64,000 nt of DNA from an uncultured bacterium (GTDB taxonomy: Bacteria; Planctomycetota; GCA-002687715), in contig CADEGH010000009.1 of NCBI GenBank assembly GCA_902826835.1, forward strand, positions 97,898 through 161,897, given 5' to 3'. A program made the translations under genes and the position numbers. The notes beneath the pieces are model-generated. The model searched no databases. It saw only the letters and a program-made list of their open reading frames with translations, and was not told where the DNA came from. Shown in pieces: positions 36,674 through 43,672 of the stretch; within the stretch, counting starts at the first letter, position 1; every line of letters starts with the position of its first letter.

Positions 36674-37771
36674 ATGCGAGTCTCCGCTGCCTGCGCGCTC
36701 CTCCTCGTCCTCGGGACGGCTGCCAACCTCTCGGCCCAAGCCGCCACCCTGAAGACCCGCACGAAAGAGTACGAGGACCTCCGCATCTCCCAGGACGACA
36801 TCCGGGGGGTGGAGGCCCGCCAGGGGGCCGGCAAGCTCACCTTCGGCATCGCCGACATCGTCTCCATCGACTACAAGCAGGCCCCGGAGGCCTGGAAGAA
36901 GGGGATGAGCGCGTTCCGCGACGGCGACTATGCCGAATCTGCAGAGCGCTTTGCCGAGGCGGTAGGGACCCCAGGTTCCTACACCTGGTTGCCGGGCTAT
37001 GCGGCCTTCTATCTCGCGGAGAGTCTGAGCCGGATCGGGGACTCTCAGGGGGCTCTCGACGCCTACACGAAGGTGATCAGCCTCGATCCCAAGCCGAGGT
37101 TCGTGCCGGATTGTTACCTCGCGCTGGTTGACCTTCACCTACGGAAGGGGGCGGCTGGCGCGGCCGACGCGAAGAAGATGGTGGACGGCCTGACGAAGCT
37201 CGTGAGTGGGAACAAGGCCCTCACCGAGCGCTACGGAGTGCTCGCCGAACTGGCGACGGCTCGCATCGAACTGCGCGGGGGCGGCGAAGCGCCGAAGGCC
37301 CTGACCCAACTGGAAACCCTGTTGGCCAAAGCCGGAGAGCAGAAGGACGTGGTCAATCGCGTTCGTCTCGAAATCGGCAACGCCCACATCGCGATGAAGA
37401 ATTTCGATCGCGCCGAAACCGCATTCAACATGATCGTGAAGGACGGATCGAGCAGCGGGCTCGATGTTTTGGCGGGCGCCTGGAACGGCCTTGGCGATGC
37501 GCTGTTCGCCCAAGAGAAATACTCGGACGCCGGACTCACCTACTCGCGCACCTACGTGTTTTGCCTGAACGAGTCCTACCTGCGGGAGCGCACGGCTCAC
37601 GCGCTTTACTTCGGTGGGCGATCGTTCAGCTTCCAGGCCGGCAAAGAAGCGGACGCCGCCGCCAAAGACATTCTGATCCGCCGTTCGAAGCGCCTCATGT
37701 CCAAGGCCGCCAAGGATTTCCAAGGCACCATCGGGGGCGAGCGGGCCGCCAAGGACCTGGGCCTCCGCTGA
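36674..37771 (+). CDS. Exported TPR-like repeat protein
   Basis: A 365-residue exported protein. The signal peptide (about 1-23, AANLSAQA) sets the start at the ATG at 36674. Helical tetratricopeptide-like repeats begin at about 75 (KKGMSAFRDGDYAESAERFA, then YLAESLSRIGDSQGALDAY and AHIAMKNFDRAETAF). A Lys/Ala-rich C-terminus follows. TPR proteins act as scaffolds for protein-protein contacts; the periplasm is the likely location. The acyltransferase gene begins 23 bp after its stop in the same direction, so co-transcription is likely. Confidence 0.8.
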   Translation: MRVSAACALLLVLGTAANLSAQAATLKTRTKEYEDLRISQDDIRGVEARQGAGKLTFGIADIVSIDYKQAPEAWKKGMSAFRDGDYAESAERFAEAVGTPGSYTWLPGYAAFYLAESLSRIGDSQGALDAYTKVISLDPKPRFVPDCYLALVDLHLRKGAAGAADAKKMVDGLTKLVSGNKALTERYGVLAELATARIELRGGGEAPKALTQLETLLAKAGEQKDVVNRVRLEIGNAHIAMKNFDRAETAFNMIVKDGSSSGLDVLAGAWNGLGDALFAQEKYSDAGLTYSRTYVFCLNESYLRERTAHALYFGGRSFSFQAGKEADAAAKDILIRRSKRLMSKAAKDFQGTIGGERAAKDLGLR

Positions 37772-37794
37772 GTCCTGAGCCCGACGAAAGTGGC

Positions 37795-38448
37795 GTGGTC
37801 GAGTCGGCCCCTCGGCGACTCCCGAAGTACGAATGGACTGCCCGAGGCATCGGCCAGCGGGTCTTTGCGGCGGGGTTCGGACCCATCCTCCGCATGTTCG
37901 TGAAACTGCGCGTGGAAGGGCGTCCGGATTTCGCGACGATGGGGCCGGTGGTCCTGGCTCCCAATCACATTTCTTTTCTGGATCCGCCGATCCTCCAATT
38001 GGCCACCGGTCATCATCTGACCTTTTTGATGACGGCGACGATCTTCAAGCAGCCCCTGATGAAGTGGTTCTTCCGCTTCTGGAATGCGATTCCGGTGCCG
38101 GAGAGCGGCGCGGCCGCGGCGGCGCTCAAGGTGGCATTGAGGGCCATGCGCTCGGGGCGTCCGGTGGTCATTTTTCCCGAGGGCGGAATCTCCACCGACG
38201 GCCATCTCAAAGCCGGGCGAGGGGGAGTTGGGATGTTGATGCTCAAGGGAAAAGTGCCGGTGATTCCGGTCGCGATCCTCGGCACCTTCGAAGTCTTACC
38301 GCGCCATCGCCGCTGGCCGCGCCGCGGTCCGGTCACGATTCGCTTCGGGGCGCCCATTCGTCTGGAGGATCCCGCCATTGATCCCCGCACCTTCGCCCAG
38401 ACCATCATGCAGCGAATCGCGGAATTGCAGCAACCGCCCACGAAGTGA
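37795..38448 (+). CDS. 1-acyl-sn-glycerol-3-phosphate acyltransferase family protein (PlsC-like)
   Basis: A 217-residue acyltransferase of phospholipid synthesis. It carries the HX4D catalytic motif NHISFLD (His58, Asp63) and the substrate-binding motif FPEGGIS (about 127-133). The central helix FKQPLMKWFFRFWNAIPV and the PVIPVAILGTFE strand fit PlsC enzymes, which acylate lysophosphatidic acid at the inner face of the membrane. The start is taken as GTG at 37795, just after the TPR gene. The acyl donor (acyl-ACP or acyl-CoA) cannot be told. It probably forms an operon with the TPR and DUF1648 genes. Confidence 0.88.
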   Translation: MVESAPRRLPKYEWTARGIGQRVFAAGFGPILRMFVKLRVEGRPDFATMGPVVLAPNHISFLDPPILQLATGHHLTFLMTATIFKQPLMKWFFRFWNAIPVPESGAAAAALKVALRAMRSGRPVVIFPEGGISTDGHLKAGRGGVGMLMLKGKVPVIPVAILGTFEVLPRHRRWPRRGPVTIRFGAPIRLEDPAIDPRTFAQTIMQRIAELQQPPTK

Positions 38449-38482
38449 TGGAGGGCGCGAAATTCAATCGGGAGCTCCTACC

Positions 38483-39028
38483 ATGAAATGGGTCGCGGTT
38501 TCGATCGTGCCAGTCTTGGGCCTGTGGGGGCTCGCGGCGTTTCTGTTCCCCACCTTGCCGGAACGTATTCCCGTGCATTTCAATTTGGAAGGCATGCCGG
38601 ACCGGTTTGACGACCGCTCGAGTTTCTGGATACTCCCGGCAGTGGCGACGATGGTGAGCCTCGTCTTGCTCGGAGCGAATTGGCTGGTCGGCTACACGAG
38701 TGGCCGCCACCCCCGCATCGTGAACGTTCCAGACAAAGAGGCCTTCTTGACTCTGAGTCCCGAGGCGCGCCTGGCGGTGATGCGCCCAGTACGACTGTTC
38801 CTGGTCCTCATGAACGCGGTGGTCCTCGCGGTCTTGGCGTGGTCGATGGTCGACATGCAAAGAGTCGCCACCGGCCAAGCCGACTCGATCTTCCCCTACT
38901 CCTTCTTGGCCATCCTCTTCATGGCCCTGATTGGCGTGCCGTGGCTCATTTTTTCCACCAGCCAACGCATCGCGAACGCCCAGAAGGAGGGGCCCGGGTC
39001 TACCGGAACTCGGCGAGGAACGCCTTGA
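38483..39028 (+). CDS. DUF1648 membrane protein
   Basis: A 181-residue membrane protein. Helices at about 1-20, 46-66, 105-125 and 137-157 and the N-terminal segment LPERIPVHFNLEGMPDRF (about 25-42) identify the DUF1648 domain, found in SdpI-like and related membrane proteins of unknown function. GGAG lies about ten bases before the ATG. The gene follows the acyltransferase by 34 bp. Its last 29 bases overlap the end of the convergent aminotransferase gene. Confidence 0.82.
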   Translation: MKWVAVSIVPVLGLWGLAAFLFPTLPERIPVHFNLEGMPDRFDDRSSFWILPAVATMVSLVLLGANWLVGYTSGRHPRIVNVPDKEAFLTLSPEARLAVMRPVRLFLVLMNAVVLAVLAWSMVDMQRVATGQADSIFPYSFLAILFMALIGVPWLIFSTSQRIANAQKEGPGSTGTRRGTP

Positions 39029-40202
39029 AGCGGCGGACGCCTTCGAGGATGTCTTTTTCGGGCGTGGTGTAGGTCAGGCGCACATGGTCGGGCGCGCCGA
39101 ACGCGTCTCCGGGGACCGTGGCGACCAACTGATCTTGGAGCAGGAGTTTCGAGAAGTCGGTCGAGGTGGCGACCGTGTGGCCGCGGTAGCTCTTGCCCAA
39201 AAATGACTTGATCGAGGGAAACGCGTAGAACGCACCGCGGGGCACCGGGCAATAGAGTCCGGGAATGGACTGCAACTCGCGGATGAGCACTTGGCGGCGG
39301 TGATTGAGCGAAGCGACGCGCGTCGGGTCGACTTTTCCGCGCAGCGCGGTGATGGCGGCGAGTTGGGAGATGGTGTTCGGATTGCCGCTCACTTGGCTGG
39401 CGACGCGCCCCATGGCTTCGATGACCACCGCGGGGCCGCCCACGATGCCGAACCGCCAACCGGTCATGCTGTGTGACTTCGAGAGGCTGTTGATGACGAT
39501 GACCCGTGGGGCCAGGTCGGGAGCGACGTGCAGCAAATTGAGGAACTTGTCCTGCGTGTAGACGAGGCAGTCGTAGATGTCGTCCGAGAGGACCCACAGA
39601 TCGTGCTTGCGGACCACCGCCGCGATCGCTTCGAGGGTTTCCCGCGAGTAGACGGTGCCGGTCGGATTGTTCGGGCTATTGAGAAGCAAGACCCGCGACT
39701 TCGGAGTGATCGCCGCTTCGAGCCGGCGAGCGTCGGGTTGGAAGTCCTCCTCGGGCAGCGTCGGAACGGCCACCGGCACGGCGCCGACCGATCGGGCGAT
39801 CTCGGAGTAGGACCCCCAGAACGGCGAGGGATAGAGCACTTCGTCGCCGTCGTTCACGAGCGCGTACAGCGCCAAGTAAATCGCCGGTTTTGCGCCCGCG
39901 GTGGCCATCACTTGGTCGGCCCCGAACTGGTAGCCGTCCTTGGCGAACTTCTCGCGAATCGCGGCTCGAACCTCGGGCAGACCGGCGGCGGAGGTGTAGC
40001 GCCCGCGGCCTTCCTTCGTGACCTGCACCGCGCGCTCGATGATGTCGTCGGGCACGGGAAGGTCGGGTTCGCCGGCCGCAAAGGCGATGACGTCTTTGCC
40101 CGCCGCTTTCATCGCGGCGGCGACCGCGGTGATCTCGAGCGTGGCGGAGGAGGCGATGGCCGCAGCACGGCGGCTGATGGGCGAGGGAGAGCTGTGATTC
40201 AC
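39000..40202 (-). CDS. Pyridoxal-phosphate-dependent aminotransferase (aspartate aminotransferase, class I)
   Basis: A 400-residue fold-type I aminotransferase, close to prokaryotic aspartate/prephenate aminotransferases. The PLP lysine is in SLSKSHSMTGWRFG (Lys about 242). NSPNNPTG and the LSDDIYD aspartate match PLP-binding positions, and RLTYTTP, near the C-terminus, is part of the substrate-carboxylate pocket. The start is GTG at 40202, which places SRRAAAIASSATLEI at the usual N-terminus; an upstream extension to 40289 lacks conservation to the family. It probably transfers an amino group between aspartate and 2-oxoglutarate. It is divergent from the large anchored protein. Confidence 0.92.
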   Translation of the reverse strand: MNHSSPSPISRRAAAIASSATLEITAVAAAMKAAGKDVIAFAAGEPDLPVPDDIIERAVQVTKEGRGRYTSAAGLPEVRAAIREKFAKDGYQFGADQVMATAGAKPAIYLALYALVNDGDEVLYPSPFWGSYSEIARSVGAVPVAVPTLPEEDFQPDARRLEAAITPKSRVLLLNSPNNPTGTVYSRETLEAIAAVVRKHDLWVLSDDIYDCLVYTQDKFLNLLHVAPDLAPRVIVINSLSKSHSMTGWRFGIVGGPAVVIEAMGRVASQVSGNPNTISQLAAITALRGKVDPTRVASLNHRRQVLIRELQSIPGLYCPVPRGAFYAFPSIKSFLGKSYRGHTVATSTDFSKLLLQDQLVATVPGDAFGAPDHVRLTYTTPEKDILEGVRRFKAFLAEFR

Positions 40203-40422
40203 GGAAGATCCCGACCGCGGAGAAGTGCTGGCGGAGGAAAAATCGCGGCGGCGACGGTGCTGCCGCGGGAAGAGATGGGCCACGACCATCGTCTTCGGGC
40301 TGGGAAAGGTACCAGACCGACGAGGCTGCGGCCAATCGGAAGTCTCCGCGGTCCAGTCACTATGTCCCTACTGGGTCAGGGGTTAGCATCGTATTCCAAG
40401 GTACGCATCGCGAGGGATCAGC

Positions 40423-42477
40423 GTGGCCGAAGACTCAGTAAAGAAGCGGCGGCCGCGGCGCCGCCGGTGGATTCTCATCGTCCTAGGGTTGCTGCTCGGG
40501 GTCGCGACGACCTGGTTTTTCCGGACCATCTACAACCCCTTCGGCCGCACGGTGACGAGTCCCCTCGTTCTGATTCCGGACGACATGGATTTTGTCCTGG
40601 TCCTGCCGGACTTCCCAAAGTTCATCTCCGAGCTTCCCAACCAGGACTTTGTCGAAACCCTCGACCAGCATTCCGGGTTTCAGGAATTGCTCCTCACCCC
40701 GTTTGCCCGCCGCACCGGGATCGTCGAGACCCTCCGCGACTCGTTTCGGGAGCTGAACAAGGTCTCAGCCAGCCTGCCCTTCGGCCTACAGCTCTTGGGA
40801 GATGTCTCCGGCGAGTCGGTGGTCGTCGCCGGCTACCTCCCCAGTGACCTGCGAAAGCGCCCGCGGCAGGATGATCCGGAACCGGCGGTTAGCCCGGACG
40901 ATCTTCGGTTCATGGCGGCGATCCAGCCCAAGAGCTGGATGGCGGTGGCCGCGGCCAACGTGCTTCTCGATCCGACCCTCACCCGTTGGTTTCTGCGCGA
41001 TCAATTGTCGGCGCGCGGCGTCGAGATCGAGCACTTCCGGGATTCGGTTCGGGTCAAGCCGCGGGGCGGGCGGAACCTCTACTTCACCCGCATTGCGGAC
41101 ACCGTCTTGGTGGGAACCGAAGGCGACCAACTCAATCGCATCTACAAGGAAGTGGCCCTCGAAGGCCTGCCGACGGTGGCGCCGGCGCGCTACACCCACC
41201 TCGCGGGGGGAGGTCAGACTTCGTCGCCCGAAGCGATGTTGCTCGCGCGCCGCACGACGGTCGACACCTTTCTCGATCTCGACGGCACCCTCTCCGCGCT
41301 GTGGGGTGGCCAGACCCTCAATCTCGCGGAGTCGTGCATCCCGCGAATCGGGGGTGAGGATCTGATCCTCCGGTCCGAAATCGGTCGGGCGCTCTCCCTC
41401 CGTCTGCGTACGGATCGGGGCCTCGATCAGCCGCACGATCTCAATTCTCGGCTAACCCCGTTCAGCAGTCTCCGCCTCAAAGATCGGGTCGAAGCCCTGG
41501 CGCGCTTCGTTCCCGATCTGGCCTTTGGATTGGTCTACGCCGAGGCCCCACCCGGGCAACTGTTGGAGTGGGTTTTTGCCCGCCCGGAGATCCTGGGGGC
41601 GAACGAGGTCAAGGAGATCGACGCCTGGTGCGCAGAGCATCCGGCGTTTCGCGGTCGGGCCGGCTTGACCCAGAAGCTCGACGACCTGCTCGAGCCGTCC
41701 CTATCCTGCATCTTCTTCCGACAGCCGAGGGAGGCCTATCCGGACAAAGCCGCGCCTGGGCTCGCGCTGGTTTTTCCCGTCAAAGACGAGGCCGGGCTTC
41801 GGTCGATGCTCGACTCCCTGCGGGCGGAGGTCGTCCGTTCCGCGGGGCGCGGGGTGCTCAAGAACTTCGTGGCGCGCAAAGAGGGCGCGGTCGAGATCTT
41901 CGACCTCGAACTGGCGGCTGGAGTGGCGGACGACGCCCGTGTGACCCGCCCCGGCCTGGCGCTCGTGAGCGGGCATCTCGTGATCACCAATTTCTTGCCG
42001 TTTGCCGAGCAGATGGGCGAGGTCTTGGACCAGAAGATGCCCTCCCTCGATCGCCACGCGGGGATCACGAGCGCAGTGGGGCTTGCCCCGAAGATGATGA
42101 TGGCAGCGGGGCTTTGGGATGGGCCGGCGCTGCAGCCGTACCTCGAGCAGTCGGCGGAAGGCTGGGCCACGCGCCGCACGCTGGTCCAGACTTCCGATTG
42201 GGTCCGCTTCCGCCAGATCTTCGCGGCGGAGATCGCTCCCAAGCGGGGGCTTCGCCCTGGGACTCGGGAGTACGCCGAGGCCGAGGAGCTCTACGTGGAC
42301 GAGCGCGGCAACCAGATGCAAACCGGCCGACGCGAAGACGTCCTTCGCGACATCCGCTCCCACATCCGCTACGTCGACGGCCTCCTCAAAGGCTTCGCAC
42401 TCTTCCTCGAAAACACGCGCCAGGCCGCCTCGTTCGACCTCCGACTCGAGCTCACTCCGCCTCCGAAGTCGCCCTGA
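40423..42477 (+). CDS. Large membrane-anchored protein of unknown function
   Basis: A 684-residue protein with an Arg/Lys-rich cytoplasmic N-terminus, one membrane helix (about 16-34, WILIVLGLLLGVATTWF) and a large extracytoplasmic part. No domain I know matches; the outer part has many Phe/Leu/Gly strand-helix alternations. The start is GTG at 40423. It ends 114 bp before the tRNA-Leu gene. Its function and partners are unknown. The topology (type II anchor) suggests a periplasmic role. Confidence 0.65.
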   Translation: MAEDSVKKRRPRRRRWILIVLGLLLGVATTWFFRTIYNPFGRTVTSPLVLIPDDMDFVLVLPDFPKFISELPNQDFVETLDQHSGFQELLLTPFARRTGIVETLRDSFRELNKVSASLPFGLQLLGDVSGESVVVAGYLPSDLRKRPRQDDPEPAVSPDDLRFMAAIQPKSWMAVAAANVLLDPTLTRWFLRDQLSARGVEIEHFRDSVRVKPRGGRNLYFTRIADTVLVGTEGDQLNRIYKEVALEGLPTVAPARYTHLAGGGQTSSPEAMLLARRTTVDTFLDLDGTLSALWGGQTLNLAESCIPRIGGEDLILRSEIGRALSLRLRTDRGLDQPHDLNSRLTPFSSLRLKDRVEALARFVPDLAFGLVYAEAPPGQLLEWVFARPEILGANEVKEIDAWCAEHPAFRGRAGLTQKLDDLLEPSLSCIFFRQPREAYPDKAAPGLALVFPVKDEAGLRSMLDSLRAEVVRSAGRGVLKNFVARKEGAVEIFDLELAAGVADDARVTRPGLALVSGHLVITNFLPFAEQMGEVLDQKMPSLDRHAGITSAVGLAPKMMMAAGLWDGPALQPYLEQSAEGWATRRTLVQTSDWVRFRQIFAAEIAPKRGLRPGTREYAEAEELYVDERGNQMQTGRREDVLRDIRSHIRYVDGLLKGFALFLENTRQAASFDLRLELTPPPKSP

Positions 42478-42591
42478 ACCTCCCGCTCGCCAAGACCCGC
42501 TCTCGGCGATCGCCTGGACGGGCCGGATCTCGATCCCACTCCTCGCCTTTGAAAAGCCCAGGAGCCTCCTTAGAATCCCCGCCTCCCATCC

Positions 42592-42677
42592 GCCCGGGTG
42601 GCGAAATTGGCAGACGCGTTAGCTTGAGGTGCTAAAACCCGTAAAAGGGTGTGGGGGTTCAAGTCCCCCCCCGGGCA
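42592..42677 (+). tRNA. tRNA-Leu (anticodon GAG)
   Basis: The acceptor arms GCCCGGG (42592-42598) and CCCGGGC (42670-42676) pair perfectly, with A as discriminator base (42677). The anticodon loop TTGAGGT (anticodon GAG at 42626-42628) lies between TTAGC and GCTAA, so it reads CUC and CUU. A long variable arm (ACCC...GGGT) and the T arm (GGGGG, TTCAAGT, CCCCC) are typical of leucine tRNAs. CCA is not encoded and must be added by the nucleotidyltransferase. No neighbouring tRNA. Confidence 0.95.
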
Positions 42678-42687
42678 TCCCCGAAAG

Positions 42688-42712
42688 ACCCGCCCCTCCG
42701 GCGGGTTTTTTT
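42688..42712 (+). terminator. Intrinsic terminator after tRNA-Leu
   Basis: ACCCGCC (42688-42694) pairs with GGCGGGT (42700-42706) around a 5-base loop, followed by a run of six T. It lies 10 bases past the tRNA, an ideal position to end the tRNA transcript. Confidence 0.9.
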
Positions 42713-43056
42713 GTTGCCGCCCCCACCAGCCTCGTCGCCCCCCGAAGTTCCCCGGTCCTCGAGATAATCGGGACCGTGCGACCCGAGGCAGCCCACGTCC
42801 TCTTCTGAGCGAGTTTCCCGTTCTCCCCGCCGGCTGAACCGAGCCGTGTCGGTGCTCCCAACTGCCAAGGATCTCCTTCCGCATCGTCCCATTTCTTTCG
42901 TGGGCTATTGCGGCATCGCGATTCGAGAAGATCACCACGCCGACATGAACCGGGGGAACCCCCGATTCGCGATCGCCTCGAAAAACGACGGATCACCGAC
43001 ACCAACTGGGTGACGACTGGTTGGTAGTTCGGCTCGGCATGGGATACGGTGAGCGA
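42713..43056. other. Gene-free stretch, about 340 bp
   Basis: Between the tRNA terminator and the antitoxin gene I see no gene with supporting motifs. Short open frames on both strands are attributable to base composition. It may include the toxin-antitoxin promoter near 43000-43050. Confidence 0.5.
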
Positions 43057-43350
43057 ATGACCAAACGCCAGCCGCGGGCGTCTCGCAGCCAGCGGGCGCG
43101 CAAGGACACCAAGATTGGCGACTTTGACGCGAAGACCCACTTCTCAGAGCTCCTGGATCGCGTTCAGGATGGCGAGACGATCACGATCGCCAGGAACGGC
43201 ATTCCGGTGGCCCGGCTCGCACGCCTGGACGAGCTGGAATCGAATCGTCCAGCCCACGAGATCGCCGCTTTGTTTCGTGCGTTCCAGGAGGCGCATCCCA
43301 GGGACGACGAGTCCACCCGCGATTGGATTCTGGACGGACGACGCCGGTAG
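43057..43350 (+). CDS. Type II antitoxin, Phd/YefM family
   Basis: A 97-residue antitoxin. The Phd/YefM fold shows in IGDFDAKTHFSELLDRVQDG (about 21-40), then ETITIARNGIPVARL. This domain binds operator DNA as a dimer and neutralises a PIN-type toxin through its C-terminal tail. I take the ATG at 43057; the ATG at 43039 in the same frame is also possible. The stop lies five bases before the toxin remnant. The antitoxin appears intact although its toxin is damaged. Confidence 0.88.
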   Translation: MTKRQPRASRSQRARKDTKIGDFDAKTHFSELLDRVQDGETITIARNGIPVARLARLDELESNRPAHEIAALFRAFQEAHPRDDESTRDWILDGRRR

Positions 43351-43355
43351 ACACC

Positions 43356-43559
43356 GTGGTCGAGGCCTCGGTGGCCTTGGACCGGTGTTTTAAATCCGAG
43401 CGCTCTGCCTATGCGAATCGAGTCCTGGATGCGGTGTTGAATCACGGATCCGTCGTGCCCGCGATCTGGCTGGTCGAGGTTGCGAACGGCCTGCTGACCG
43501 GCCTGCGGCGAGGTCGCATCGACGAAGCGGAGGTCGCCCAGGCGATCGAGGGACGGTAA
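43356..43559 (+). pseudogene. Truncated VapC-like PIN-domain toxin remnant
   Basis: Reading from GTG at 43356 (43323 upstream is also open) gives about 67 residues resembling the first half of VapC: VEASVALDRCFKSE, then VLDAVLNHGSVVPAIWLVEVANGLL and RRGRIDEAEVAQAI. VapC toxins are usually about 130 residues, and the distal half with the other catalytic acids is missing; a TAA ends the frame at 43559 and no continuation is seen in any frame downstream. The usual first catalytic Asp (VDAS) is Glu here. It is therefore unlikely to be an active RNase and is best seen as a decayed toxin next to an intact antitoxin. Confidence 0.75.
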
Positions 43560-43672
43560 ATAATCTCGATGGAACCGGGTGCGTCTTTATCCTCTCTTCC
43601 AATCGACGGGACCTAGGTGCATGATGCTCGAGTCGAACCTGCGGCCGTACTTGTCGCTACAGAAGCAAGATC

